DNA from: Mimachlamys varia
Taxonomy: Eukaryota > Mollusca > Bivalvia > Pectinida > Pectinidae
Direction: 5' to 3'
Assembly: GCA_947623455.1 (NCBI GenBank)
Contig: OX392534.1
Span: forward strand, 35,035,426 to 35,099,425
Length of the DNA: 64,000 nt
Part shown: one piece after another, positions 1 to 11,864 of the stretch
Numbering within the stretch: position 1 is the stretch's first letter
Layout of the letters: every line of letters starts with the position of its first letter
The notes under the pieces: model-generated
Database searches by the model: none
Seen by the model: the letters and a program-made list of their open reading frames with translations, nothing else
What the model was told of the DNA's origin: nothing
Program-made: the position numbers and the translations under genes

Positions 1-2679
1 CATAAGTGGATAACCACGGGTAATAATAGTAATATACCTAAATACCGCGTTGGTGTGCAAAATTCCTTAATTGGTCTCATGCTGGAAACACGAAAACTCC
101 GGTCAAAATTGGACATCGACCTCTACTCCGAAGAGCTTGTGGAACGTATCAAAGAAGCCACAAAGACGTCCTTACCACGGAGAAAATTCTGTAAACACTT
201 AAAACCGTATTGGAATGGGGCTCTGAAAGACCTGCATAAAGAAATGTCGAGATATCGTTCTGTTTGGACACATTTTGGAAGACCCAGATCTCAGGATTCT
301 GCAATCTACAGAAATTACAAGAATGCAAAATGTAAATTTCGCAACGTCCATAGGCGTTTATCAGAAGAACACCTTCAGAAACTTAATAACGACATCGTTG
401 AAACTGCTGAAGTCGATCAACCATCTTTCTGGAGACTTGTGAAATCTCGCCAGAAGAAAAATCTCGGATGTGCTGGAACGGAAATAGACTTTAATGGTGT
501 TAAGATCAGAAATCCCGCAGATTTGGCAGATAATTGGGGCTCATTTTACGGTAATTTATACAAAGAATCCAACAATCCTGATTTCGATGATAATTTTAAA
601 ATTCAGGTCAATCAAAAAGTTAACGACATTTGTTTAGACGAGAATGTTGTCTCAAACTTCAATGAATTTTCAGTTGAGGAAGTCGAATCAGTATGTAAAA
701 ATTTACCTTCAGGTAAAGCTCCTGGTCACGACCTTCTTGTATATGAGAATTTTAAATATGCTCATGTGTCACTTTATCATTGTTTAACAAAGCTTTTCAA
801 TGCTTTGATAGCTAACAATTACGTTCCCTTATCCTTCAAAAAAGGTGTTATTTGCATTTTATATAAAGGGCATAATAAATCAAAAGCTGACCCTAATAGT
901 TATCGTGCAATATCATTATTGCCTGTGATCATGAAAATTTTTGAGAAAATGTTTTTAGAAAGATTAAAGGCTGAACATATTTTTAATGTAAGTCCTTTAC
1001 AAAATGGTTTTCAAAAACAAGTTAGCAGTATCATGACTTCCTTCTTGTTGCATGAAGCTAGTATTTTTGCCAAAGATAGCGATAATAAGCTTTACACTTG
1101 TTTTTTAGATACTACTAAAGCGTTCGACTGCGTTTGGCACAACGGTCTTTACTTCAAAATGTATAAAATGGGGTTTTCTATTAAATATATAAAAATGTTA
1201 GCAACAATGTTTACAAATATGCAGAGCTGTGTTTTATATCAGGGCTTCCAATCCAAATGGTTCGCAATCGAACAGGGAACGAGACAAGGGAGTATTGTAT
1301 CTCCATGGATGTATACTTTGTACATAAATGAATTGTTAGAAAGTTTATGTAACTCTAATGCTGCATTTTTTGTTGAAAATATCAATGTCACTTGCCCTAC
1401 ACAGGCAGATGATATGGTTTTATTGGCGTATAACAAATGTAGTCTAGATAAATTAATGAATATGTGTTTCATGTACAGTTGTAAATGGAGGTTTACTTAT
1501 AATGCTTCCAAAACATGCATAATTGTGTTTAATGAATCGAAAACAATGTTTTCCAGATCTAAGCGCAAATGGTTACTTGGTTCGAAAGAGGTTAATGAAC
1601 TAGAAAGTACAATACATGTTGGTGTCTATCTTGACAAATATAAACTAGGTCGTCCAAATGTAGACGATGTTGTTCATAAGTTTAGAAGTTCATGCTTTGG
1701 TCTTCTCGGGTCAAGTTTGATAGGAGAAAATATCAACCCTTTAATTGGTTTAAGGCTGTATAGATCCATCATTTTACCACGTGGTCTATACAGTTGTGAA
1801 CTGTGGTTTCTTCTCTCCAGTTCGGATTGGAGTCGTTTAGAAAAGATCCAAAATCTATGTGTAAAACTAATTCAATGTTTTCCTTTACGTACTAGATCTG
1901 ACATCTGTTTAGGAATGCTGGGTTTAACATCTCTTTCAGCTAAAGTAGACCAATGTAAACTTAATTTTTTAGGGTCATTATGCTATCTTATGCCATATTG
2001 TGCCATTAAGCAACTATTTTTAATGCGTTTATTCCATAAGTCATATCACATTTACAAGAGTACCGATGGTGTAATTCCAAATATATGGTTTGTTGTACAT
2101 AAGTATGATCTACAAGATTATTTGTATGAATTTATCAACTCGGGTATATTCCCAAAGAAGGCTCAGTGGAAACAAATTGTTAAACAATCAATTTTGAGTA
2201 AGGAGGAGGATAATTGGAAAAATCGCTTGAGTACCTCCGGTTGTTTTAGTCGTTTCAAAATTCTTCACACTTCTCTAGTTCCCTCGCCACTTTACTTCTT
2301 ATGGAAGTTTTGTAATATTCGAGTTAGCTTAATTTGCCAAAAAGTTGCAAGGTTATGGACAATTAGTCCGGACTGTGAACTTTTATGTTTAAAATGTAAT
2401 TGTTATGCTGAAAATGCTTTAGCACACTGTTGCATTGATTGTCGCCATCCCGAAATTGTAGATTTACGGGATGTTTTATTTACAAAAATGGTGAATGACT
2501 GTCCAGTCGCTGTTTATGTATATGTTGACAATTTAGAACGTGAAGATTTTATTACTACTTTGCTAGGGACTGTTCCTCTTGAACTTCAACAGATGTTTAC
2601 TGACGAAAAAGACCTAATGTCATTTAAATTGAATTGCTTTTCGTTCATTGTCAAAGTGTCAGAGTTAACATTTCAATAA
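1..2679 (+). CDS. LINE reverse transcriptase polyprotein (ORF2), 5' end outside window
   Basis: The frame is open from base 1 to the TAA at 2677-2679, so the ORF enters from outside the window; GTG at 55 is only the first possible start. It encodes the reverse transcriptase and C-terminal part of a non-LTR retrotransposon; the expected apurinic-type endonuclease would lie upstream. Visible RT motifs in order: SGKAPGHD (about 715), the block ending YRAISLLPVIMKIFEK (about 900), FLDTTKAFD with the catalytic Asp (about 1105), GTRQGSIVSPW (about 1280) and TQADDM with the catalytic DD pair (about 1400). The usual Tyr of the YADD box is Gln here. The C-terminus has a C-x2-C...H...C cluster (CLKCNCYAENALAHC, about 2390), common in invertebrate L2/CR1/Jockey-type elements. 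There is no frameshift or stop over 893 codons, so the copy is young. Clade assignment is tentative. Confidence 0.93.
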   Translation, partial: HKWITTGNNSNIPKYRVGVQNSLIGLMLETRKLRSKLDIDLYSEELVERIKEATKTSLPRRKFCKHLKPYWNGALKDLHKEMSRYRSVWTHFGRPRSQDSAIYRNYKNAKCKFRNVHRRLSEEHLQKLNNDIVETAEVDQPSFWRLVKSRQKKNLGCAGTEIDFNGVKIRNPADLADNWGSFYGNLYKESNNPDFDDNFKIQVNQKVNDICLDENVVSNFNEFSVEEVESVCKNLPSGKAPGHDLLVYENFKYAHVSLYHCLTKLFNALIANNYVPLSFKKGVICILYKGHNKSKADPNSYRAISLLPVIMKIFEKMFLERLKAEHIFNVSPLQNGFQKQVSSIMTSFLLHEASIFAKDSDNKLYTCFLDTTKAFDCVWHNGLYFKMYKMGFSIKYIKMLATMFTNMQSCVLYQGFQSKWFAIEQGTRQGSIVSPWMYTLYINELLESLCNSNAAFFVENINVTCPTQADDMVLLAYNKCSLDKLMNMCFMYSCKWRFTYNASKTCIIVFNESKTMFSRSKRKWLLGSKEVNELESTIHVGVYLDKYKLGRPNVDDVVHKFRSSCFGLLGSSLIGENINPLIGLRLYRSIILPRGLYSCELWFLLSSSDWSRLEKIQNLCVKLIQCFPLRTRSDICLGMLGLTSLSAKVDQCKLNFLGSLCYLMPYCAIKQLFLMRLFHKSYHIYKSTDGVIPNIWFVVHKYDLQDYLYEFINSGIFPKKAQWKQIVKQSILSKEEDNWKNRLSTSGCFSRFKILHTSLVPSPLYFLWKFCNIRVSLICQKVARLWTISPDCELLCLKCNCYAENALAHCCIDCRHPEIVDLRDVLFTKMVNDCPVAVYVYVDNLEREDFITTLLGTVPLELQQMFTDEKDLMSFKLNCFSFIVKVSELTFQ

Positions 2680-2958
2680 TTTGTTTGTATTCCTGAGTAT
2701 AAAATTTATGCTGTCAAAGATAGTGTTTTGTAATGTAGAACGTTTGATTCATCTTTTCCATTTTTCTTTTTGTTACTACCTTTTTCTCTGATGAACTTTA
2801 TCTTCAGCACATTTATTTGTCAATAATTGTTTTTCTATTTATGGTATTATGTCACATGGATATCGTTTGTGCACGTAGTTAATTTCTTACTCACTTATTG
2901 TTCATTACCAATATGTAACTCTTCAATTTTATGGAGGAATAAAGATATGAATGAATGA
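1..2958 (+). mobile_element. Non-LTR retrotransposon (LINE), 3' part
   Basis: After the RT ORF come about 260 bp of AT-rich 3' UTR, an AATAAA at about 2938 and a short (GAAT)n tail ending near 2958. Microsatellite-like (GAAT)n tails are typical of L2/CR1-type LINEs. The tail directly abuts the first unit of a 39-bp tandem array. The 5' end and any target-site duplication are outside the window. Confidence 0.8.
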
Positions 2959-3753
2959 CATTGTACTGTATAATAGATCTAGAAGTGTACCTACCGACAT
3001 CGTACTGTATAATAGATCTAGAAGTGTACCTACCGACATTACACTGTATAATAGATCTAGAAGTGTACCTACCGACATTGTACTGTATAATAGATCTAGA
3101 GGTGTACCTACTGACATTGTACTGTATAATAGATCTAGAGGTGTACTTACTGACATCAAACTGTATAATAGATCTAGAAGTGTACCTACCGACATTGTAC
3201 TGTATAATAGATCTAGAGGGTGTACCTACCGACATTGTACTGTATAATAGATCTAGAGGTGTACCTACTGACACTGTACTGTATAATAGATCTAGAGGTG
3301 TACTTACTGACATCAAACTGTATAATAGATCTAGAAGTGTACCTACCGACATTGTACTGTATAATAGATCTAAAAGTGTACCTACCGACATTGTACTGTA
3401 TAATAGATCTAGAGGTGTACCTACCGACATTATACAGTATGATAGATCTAGAGGTGTACCTACCGACATTGTATTGTATAATAGATCTAGAGGTGTACCT
3501 ACCGACATTGCAATGTAATAAATCTAGAGGTGTACCTACCGACATTGTACTGTATAATAGATCTAGAGGTGTACTTACTGACATTGTACTGTATAATAGA
3601 TCTAGAGGTGTACCTACCGAAAGTGTACTATATAATATATCTAGAGGTGTACCTACCGAAAGTGTACTTTATAATAGATCTAGAGGTGTACCTACTGACA
3701 CTGTACTGTATAATAGATCTAGAGGTGTACCTACCGACATCGTACTGTATAAT
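2959..3753. repeat. 39-bp minisatellite, about 20 copies
   Basis: The unit contains CTGTATAATAGATCTAGA followed by GGTGTACCTACCGACATTG and recurs every 39 bp with few substitutions; one unit has an extra G (about 3218). Because 39 is a multiple of three, several frames stay open on both strands; none is believable as protein. It begins immediately at the LINE tail. Confidence 0.95.
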
Positions 3754-4690
3754 CGAATTCAGCATACACTCGTTTTACCTTTTATGTTTGTGTAGTCCAC
3801 AACGGTATCTTACAGTTAGCGTCCCAATATAAATGGCCGGTCTCTCGATATCTAGGACCTGTCGTGAAACGCATTTTTGTTGATATTCATAAAGCTAGAT
3901 ATCTAGTTTCTGACTGCCTACGCTAACAATAGTAGTATGGAGACAGTAAAAAAGGTTCACATGTACACGCTCCTTTCCGTTATTGCACAAAGGGAGGTAA
4001 ATCTTACATGCAATGCCGTCTTTTCTGAAATGACTTCTAAAGTCACGTTCTTTTTTCTTTTCATTAGATCACACTCGTCCTTATTACTGCAAGCTGACTT
4101 CTATCGATACTGATAATAAATCATCTTATATATGAATTTGACACTAAATTAATAATCTCATAAGTCAGTATAAGTCAGTAAGTCATCATAAGATTTTATT
4201 CTGAATTTGCGTTATGATTTCCCCCCGAAAGTAAGTGTTAAACGAATGCTATCCAGTTCGAAAAAATAATACAATGCAATGCAAAAAAATCTAATGTGCA
4301 GTAATATTTTCATATACTTTCGATGTTTGCTTTGCAAACTGAATTCCCATTACATATTCCAGGGGAGTAGAGAGCGTAGGTGATCGCAACCCCTGGACAC
4401 CGAGGATGTGTTGAAGGTGGTATGTTGGTGTATTGTCTCCTTGTGATAGCACGAATATGATACTGACTGTCACGGTGCTACTGCACTTCATAATTCAGAT
4501 AAGTCTTATGATATCCACCGTTTGACGGGCATATATCAAATCAAGAGTAAAAAACCGCAAAGCATGTGGATTCGGGATAAAATAAAAAATCGTCTTATGG
4601 GTCAATAAAGAAGCGACTGCCTCGAAAACTTGTAGTAGAAATTGTGAATTTAGGGCAGATTTCTTACAGTTTTTAGGTATCGCTACCGCA
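3754..4690. other. Gene-free stretch with one dispersed-repeat copy
   Basis: Nothing coding is visible. Bases about 4345-4485 hold a reverse-oriented copy of a family (here 'repeat C') recognised by CAGGGGAGTAGAGAGCGTAG and GATCGCAACCCCTGGA; on its + strand the core reads CGATCACCTACGCTCTCTAC. Other copies lie near 10.1, 10.4, 11.9, 13.1, 13.5, 47.4 and 47.6 kb. Confidence 0.55.
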
Positions 4691-4699
4691 AAATATGCG

Positions 4700-4909
4700 A
4701 TACATGATGACGTAATTTGGCAGAAAACTAGTCTAGTTCACAAGTACATGTGTTGTTGTCAAAATAGAGCTACAGGTGACGTCAGCGGGATGCTGACCTT
4801 TACACTACCTCCTGTCACCAAATATTTATACAGGGCTTTTGTGACAGCATTTCAATAGTGTACTACAGTCTGTCAGCTAACTTCGAACAAAGTCCCGTAA
4901 CACCCAGCC
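4700..4909 (+). promoter_or_regulatory. Probable core promoter of the CD225/dispanin gene
   Basis: A perfect CRE palindrome TGACGTCA (4777-4784) and a half-CRE TGACGTAA (4708-4715) lie upstream of a TATA-like AATATTTATA (about 4821-4830). The start codon is about 80 bp further on at 4910. The spacing fits transcription starting near 4855-4865. This suggests cAMP/stress bZIP control; it is an inference from motifs only. Confidence 0.55.
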
Positions 4910-7900
4910 ATGTTGAATCCTGGACGACAGCCTGGTATATGGAACAATTCAACGGGTAAGTAAAGATTTTGTTAAATACTTTTTAAGATCCCCCCCCCCC
5001 CCCCATTTTATTAGTAAAGAATACGTTGAAGCAGTAGATTATTTCAGTGAGAAATATATAATTATTATATATATTCAGGATAAAGGTTAGATTTTGATTA
5101 TTCTGAAAATAAATCCAGCTCCTTTTCTTCACATGCCAAAAGGTATACTATTTCAAAGTTTGTTACCACATAACAAAAAGCGTTCATACTTTATCAACAT
5201 TGTCGACGTAGTTTGCGATATATTTACATTTGCTCTGCATCAATCCATTGTGAAGGCGAATGTTGCTATTTTCAAGCATTTAACTGCTTTTAATTGGCAT
5301 TAATGGGCAATATGAATGCCAACTGAAACAAGTTGATGTAGCGTTTCTTGTTGGATTTGCCTTGACCAGTTAAGATTCATATTACTTACCATCTTAAGAA
5401 TCCGTTCATATGCTAATATGCAAAATTCAATAACACTTAAGTAGTTAGGTACTTAAGTAATTCCGAGGGTTACCGAGGATTACTGAGGATTATCGATGGC
5501 AAAAGTCATAAGACTTATTATCAAAAGGTATTTGGTAATCTTCCTCATTCCATAAGCATAGAAATAGTCTTTGTTTCGGTGTAATGATGATGCGTGACGC
5601 CACAGAAAAACAAATTAGATGGTGTCAATTCGATTATGACGTCAGACATCCCAAACTGTACATGATCACATAGAAATTGGTTCCAAAAGAATATTCATTT
5701 AGACCTTCATGGCAAAACTGGTACACTAATTGGTAATTTAGTATTTTTTACACACTCAGCAATATATTCTAGATTGACATACACATTTGATACAGTGAAC
5801 ACCCCCTGTAACCAATGTACGATTAGAATTTCACCGATGGAAGTTCTGTTTAAAATGGCGTGTGTTTTTATAGGAAACGGAGATCATGTCTACGGAAGGA
5901 GAATATATTTTTCGTACATTTAGGTAGTTTAAAAAAAACCCAAAAAACATCAATCTTTCCTATAGTACTGAAATAAAATATTTCCCGTTTATCAACTAGA
6001 AATTAACTATCCCCCCTTCTCTCTCTCTCTACTCCCCCCCCCCCCCCCACCCCGCCAACATCCCACTCTCTCTCTATCTCTCTACCCCACACTCTCTCGT
6101 AGTGTAATGCTAAACCTTTTGTAAGCTTTGTTGAAATTAATAATTGAATTTCAGTTGCCATCTTATGTATATTTATTCCATCTTATGAGATGTGTATATA
6201 TATTGTAATATACTAATATAGGGAAAAGGAAAAAGCTTTGTTGAAGTTCTATTACAGATAAAAGTACAGGCGGTACAGCGGCGGGTCACGCACTCAGCCT
6301 TGTTTTAAGTTAAAAATAAAAACACAACACAAATACTATATTACTGCATTCTGTTGTATATCTGCAGCAGGATGCTAACTATGGTAGGGCGATATGATGA
6401 CACACAGTTGTCAAAACAGTCCGATAGCACTAGGAACTCAAATTGGGTCATTGACAAACCAGAGAATTCCAGAAAACTGTCATGATTTCCAATGGAAATA
6501 ACCCAAGATCTATCTGTCAAAATAAAATATCTAAGTCTGGTGGCAGGGCCAGAGGAAACTTGGGCTACAATGGACATTGCTTGCTTGGTTTACACATATA
6601 TTTCATTGTTTTAAAACAAAATGACTGAATAGGCCCGTACAGACTATTTTGACAGATTAAGTCTTCTCCATCAGTCGATGTGTAAACAGTCTTGCTTGTA
6701 CGCCTTTGCGTATTTCGATTAATCTTCATATGACTGCTACGTCGTTTTACTGCAAGAAAAAAATCTTCCTTATACAGTAAGTATATGAAAAAAAAACACT
6801 GTGCTAATTTTGTCTACAAACCATCTCCACATATTTTATGGAATTATTTAAAGTATTAAAAGTTATGAGTTATCAAAAAATTTTAATTACATTAAAAAAT
6901 GTAAACAAAAAGACAAAAAACGTTCGATCTTCAGGGCTAGAGTCCGGCAGCTTTTCCATTTACACCAAAGTGCCAACTCTATGTATGTTAATGAGATCTT
7001 ATGAATATGCTGATCCACTGCCAGCGTTACGATATTTAGATTTTATAAATCGTAGATGATTTATAGAATATTGTACTTATGAAACCAATATCAAAGTATT
7101 GCAAATATAACTTTCTTGAATATATGAATTCAAGTTTGTGATCATAGATATCATATATTTTGGTGTGAAATTTAGTAAAATGGTAAACACTTTTTACTTT
7201 TAACAAAAAATATTTTTTCATTAGTATTACCTCACTTATTATATACCATACACGAAAGATGGTTCAGCACTACAGTTACTCTTTCACACCGGAGTTGGGG
7301 GAGTCAGGGGTAAGGGTGTATTTAAGGAATCATTAGCATACTCTCAAATGTGATAACACACGCTGATCAACCAAAGTTTTAGCGCTAAAATTTGAAGTTT
7401 TCGAAAATAGATCATCGGGTGTGGACACGTCATAATTCCTTCTTTTTTTATTTTCATGTTCTAGTGTCTTCGAATGTCACCATGGGGAAAGTGCGTCCGT
7501 TATATGTCAATTCTAAAGATGCCAAAGTCACTCGACAAAAACGGTAAGTTCTCATATCCAGGGCCCCCTATAGGAATAATAATGATAAATTTCCCTGCGA
7601 CGGAAAATTTGTTTCTCGAATATATTTCAAACTTTCGCTCTCCGTATTGTTTCCGTTGGGCATAAGACGGGACTTGCAATGAACACACAGACGCGTGCAA
7701 TTAGCATAGGATCCTATCCTATATGAATTTCTGTTTTATTTGAGAGTTTTGAAATAGATGTTTTCAATTTCAGCTTATCACCGCGTCGAGCAAAAACGAA
7801 AAATCTCATGTGGTGTTTCTATTTGTTGAAAATCATTAGCATCATGAATGAAATTTATGCAAATACTTATAGAATAAAACATAATTTTCCAGACTTCGGG

Positions 7901-10608
7901 GGGGGGGGGGGGGGGGGGCGGAGTTGTTATACAGCTCAATTAAAATCGTAACGAATTTAAGAAGATTTCCACCACAGTGCCAGCAATGTATGCAAATAAA
8001 TACTTTTTTATCATGTATTAGTCACAAAACAACGACAACAATTATTAGTATAAACGGTTCGCAGATCCCGATATCTGGTCGATAATTGTATAAAGGCGTG
8101 GTCAAGTTTTCCACTACCAGTACATTGTTATGGTTTCTAAAATAATCTCTTGGTGACGTCACTTCAATATGTTCTATGCACATACTTATTTTTGTATTTT
8201 TTAGTTTTGCAAATTTCTGTATACTTTGTTATTCCATAGTTTTTGATGAGGCACGGTGGTCTAGTGGTAGGACGCCGGGCTCGTGATCGAAGGGTTGCGA
8301 GTTCGAGTCCCGTTCACGACACGTGTGTTGTATCCTTGAGCAAGATACTTTACTCTGCTTGTTCCAGTCTACTCAGCTGTAAATGAGTACGTGGTTGGGT
8401 AGTGCTAGAAATTGTAGAATGTTAGCTGTGAGCGCCGAAATGACAGCACCGGTTGTTTGTAGGGAGTTGAGAACGATATTGGCTGGTTGCTAAGGCCCTA
8501 TAACCACGGATAATAATTTGTGAACCGCTTTGAGGCGCCCTTTAAGGTCGTGATAAAGCGGTATATAAGAACCTCGAATTATTATTATTATTATTATTAT
8601 GACGCTACACTATTCAGTTTACAATCATTCCATTATGGATTGAAGCGCACATTCTCGAACCTAGTGCCAGAATTGCTTTTTTCGTTTTGTCTTCGAAATG
8701 AAGATAACTAACTACGTGATACATTACAAGAAACTGTCGATTATATAAAAAAAAATAACAAAAATAATTATTTCAGCTTCTTAGTTCTTACATATCCTTT
8801 TATCAAAACCTAGTTCGTATGGGTCGTCTCAATGCGGTTCACAACTTATTGACTTCGGTTATAGAGTCATTGCAACCATAAATCTTTCTCAACTTCCTGG
8901 GGAGCACACAGCCGGTGCTGCCATTTCGGCGCTCACAGCCAGCATTCTACAATTTATATCACTGTCCAACAGCTTACACATTTAGATCTGAGTAGACTAA
9001 ACAAGCGAGGTTAAGATATAACAGTACCATCTTTTGGTCTTTGTCGTATTCATTTATCGAATTAATTTTCTCTGTTGCAGCCGCAGACCTTACCCGAAGT
9101 ACGCTGTTGTGGGCGTGGTCTTGTCAACCCTCTGCAATCCCGTGTTGGGCATCATGGCGGTCTTTGCATATGTGCGAGCTAAAAACGCACATGCGCGTGG
9201 GCGTTTTGTGACGGCCGGAACATATATCAACATTGCTTTTATTCTAGGAATTATCGGAATTTCTATGACTTTAATGACAGCAATAGTCGTTTATATCTAC
9301 AGCTCAGAAGAATATGTTCTCGTCGATGGTGAAGTTGAAACAAAAACGAATAAATCAAAAATATCCCAACATCTTGGTTATTTGCACGGCGAAAATTTGT
9401 TTAGAAAGACTAAACAAAGAAAATTAAAAGAAAACGCGTCCCCATTTAAACCCTCTTCCACTGAGAAGGTTAAAGTTATTGGAGTTGTATTTGAAACAAA
9501 TACCACGCTAGTACGGAATAAAACGGATATGGAAAGCGTTTTGGATACGATGATGGGAAGGGGTGACGTCATTTCGGCGCTGAGAGAAACAAGCCATGAA
9601 AATGTCAAGACCGTCGGAGATACGGACAACAATAGCCGAGTGGTCAAAGATGTGTATGCCCATACTGGGGGCCGTAAGGTCCGAGAAGCTAAGAAAGTCA
9701 GAACCAGGTGTAACTGTACAAAGAGGAGGAGACAGAAATGGAACGCCTGTCATCAGCTCCAGCAACTCCTCAAGGTATACCTACCTGTACCACGTTGTTA
9801 CGATCGAAGATTGATCTAAACATCCCAAACGTGTAAAATTACTATAACCAGCTTAGTTTAGGTCGAAATAGTATACCTACATGGAAGTTGTTACGATCGA
9901 AAATTGATCTACCCCCCCCCCCCCCCCAAAAAAAAGAAACAAAAGTGTAAAATAACTCTAAACAGTTAAATTTAGGTTCAAAACCAGCTGTAAGAAATTA
10001 GCAGGTCCCTGTGCACAATACGATACTATTCACACGGTGTCTGTGTGTCTGAAGACTTATGCCTTCCCAACGGCTTAAGCAGCTACCCAAAAGAGAACGA
10101 TGAATTATGTCCTGGACTAAACTCGGGCGATTGTATCATTAATAAGGACCTACGCTCTCTACACCCCTGGGGAATATCGGCTTTATGTACCCTTTGTTGG
10201 TGAGGCAAGAGGCCTAGTTTAACATCAAACATCAAATGAATTTCGTGGTCATATAACGGTTAAATTGCCAGGCTTTGAAAAAAGACGACTATCAGCTTAA
10301 CGATTGCTCAGGATTTGTTTTACCCGAGACCAATCAAACTGCCTTTGTGCCTTCAGTTTTGTCGTGACATTCTTGGGGTGTAGAGAGCGTACAGAACAAC
10401 GAAACCTGTCAGTAGTTATACATAATATTCGCACTACGTATACCGCATGGAACTGTTTATATGTAAATGAATTGCGGTTATAAATGTTTTGCTTTGATTT
10501 CAGGGTAACTCGATAAAAGTCCGAATGAAGATGAAGTACCCGTTGTTTGGATGGAAGCCAGTGGCTGTTGAAATTACAGATCATACCGACTGTTTCGTCG
10601 TCGTATGA
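4910..10608 (+). CDS. CD225/dispanin family (IFITM-like) two-helix membrane protein
   Basis: Exons: 4910-4955, 7465-7543, 9081-9774, 10504-10608; all introns are GT-AG and phases 1, 2 and 0 join in frame to 307 codons. The CD225 domain is encoded by exon 3 (about residues 46-117): YPKYAVVGVVLSTLCNPVLG, the loop AVFAYVRAKNAHARGRF, then NIAFILGIIGISMTLMTAIV. This has the family order of a re-entrant helix with NP-LGI, a basic loop with a G, and a transmembrane helix. IFITM/PRRT-type proteins sit in plasma or endosomal membranes. Unusually there is a charged tail of about 190 residues after the second helix; most family members end within a few residues. The last exon (34 codons, phase 0) is less certain. 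If intron 3 is retained the ORF stops at 9819 inside a dispersed repeat. No antiviral role is shown. Intron 1 (4956-7464) holds only AT-rich and homopolymer sequence. Confidence 0.82.
8248..8600 (+). mobile_element. tRNA-derived SINE, family A, full length
   Basis: It starts with a tRNA-like head: A box TGGTCTAGTGGTAGG and B box GGTTGCGAGTTCGAGTCCC. A conserved body of about 200 bp follows, then an L2-type end (GATAAAGCGGTATATAAGAA) and an (ATT)n tail. It lies in intron 2 of the CD225 gene. A reverse full copy is at 40528-40880, which confirms the boundaries. Confidence 0.9.
8815..9018 (-). mobile_element. SINE family A, 5'-truncated, reverse
   Basis: This matches the body of the SINE at 8248-8600 in reverse (shared CTGCCATTTCGGCGCTCACA) but lacks the tRNA head. 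With the forward copy 215 bp upstream it forms an inverted pair ending about 60 bp before CD225 exon 3. Confidence 0.8.
9775..10012. repeat. Dispersed repeat D, two arms
   Basis: Two diverged copies of the same arm lie in tandem (about 9775-9868 and 9869-10012); both begin GTATACCTAC and carry TTGTTACGATCGAA and GATTGATCT. The second contains a C16 run and ends with AGCAGGTCCCTGTGCAC. It starts exactly at the proposed CD225 intron-3 donor. Full palindromic copies are at 52784-53010 and 55515-55755. Confidence 0.7.
10110..10450. repeat. Repeat C fragments flanking the last CD225 exon
   Basis: CCTACGCTCTCTACACCCCT at about 10150 (forward) and GGGGTGTAGAGAGCGTA at about 10376 (reverse) are arms of the repeat C family facing each other. 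Confidence 0.55.
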
Positions 10609-11860
10609 AGTACGAGGCACTGGACCCGAACAAAAAACTATAGCGACAGTCAGTTGGAATATTGGAATGCATTGTTAAGAGAATCTCCTTTCGTGACAGA
10701 GGCGCCGCTCCCAAACTATCTTCAATGTCACAAAATTAGTTTGTTTTCACCGAAGATATCCCTGGTATCAAGAATTTTGGACCCTTTTGTAGAATTTCAA
10801 TAGGTTAAACATATATAAATAGATACAGACATAAAGAAAACTTTATAGACAAAATATTCTAGAACAAGATGTGACTACACACTTATTTTTACCTTATTTT
10901 AGATCGGGTTTGTTGGATTTCATTAACCGGAAAGAAGCATTAACATCCGAGGTTGATAAAAACAGACATCGTCCTCATTTCATGTCAATTATTATGCATG
11001 TTTGTGTAGTTGTTTACATTCGAATGTGAAACTCTGTCTGGTTACTAATCAATATTTATGTGAGGCGTGTACCCGAAACTGTTTCATCAACATTAAAACT
11101 TCAATATAAATCAAAGTCGTTAGATAAATTGTACAAGATTTCCTTTCTAACGTCGTAGGTTTAATTTGTTATATACATGTACATGTGTATATATGTCATT
11201 ATTTTTTTAAATACGCGTGTATCACTCTCTGATTATCTTTTTGGTACCTTTATTTTTCTCCCTGATTTTTAAGTTAAATCCCTATTGTTTTTTCACTTGT
11301 CATGATTTTCTCTCTCTCTTTCCACTTTCGATTTCTCTCGCGAAGTATAATTCTTTCTAACTGCACCAGGCAAATAATAACAATAGTAATTACATTAAAA
11401 GGTGTTGTTCTTCAATATTATTGCACCAGTCAAACTTTGATATCTCGAAGTAATCGAGTATTCGAGTTAATCATTACTAAGGTAAAAAGAGAGCATTTAA
11501 CCAAAAATAAAGAAACGTTTCGAGTTATCCAGGTTTTTTGTTCATTTTCGAGGTAACGAAGTTCCGACTTATTGCCCTTTTCTAGCTATGAAATAAGGAT
11601 CCTGTGTTATTTTCAAAATAAAACCAACTATTCATGAGAAACTTGTTTAGGTATAACTGTAGCTTTTATAAGTAAATCTGTGGAAAATTCATGAAAACAA
11701 ATAATAAAGAAAAAATCAAGTTCTAGAAGACCGAGGCCAGATTAGACACAGTACTCATAAACCGTTCTAATGCTCAAGCAAGGATTTTGTACCAAATCCA
11801 ACTGTCTCATATCCTAGCTAAATTTATGTTGCACAATTAAAAAGTGTTAACATAGAAAAC
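10609..11860. other. Gene-free AT-rich stretch
   Basis: No exon, SINE or recognised repeat was seen. It is low-complexity AT-rich sequence with short pyrimidine runs near 11300, presumably the 3' flank of the CD225 gene. Confidence 0.4.
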
Positions 11861-11864
11861 AATC

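Noticed and set aside
2959..3753. CRISPR-like regular direct repeats (also 15669-16985 and 50571-50757)
   Set aside because: No unique spacers of constant length, no cas genes and a eukaryotic context; these are minisatellites.
2891..3832. Several open frames on both strands over the 39-bp array
   Set aside because: The unit length is a multiple of three, so frames are open by construction; no start or splice context.
8251..8325. Functional tRNA gene at the SINE A head
   Set aside because: It is followed by the conserved SINE body and an (ATT)n tail, and repeated at 40.8 kb.
10297..10620. 107-codon - strand frame overlapping the last CD225 exon
   Set aside because: It antisenses a repeat C copy and the better-supported + strand exon.
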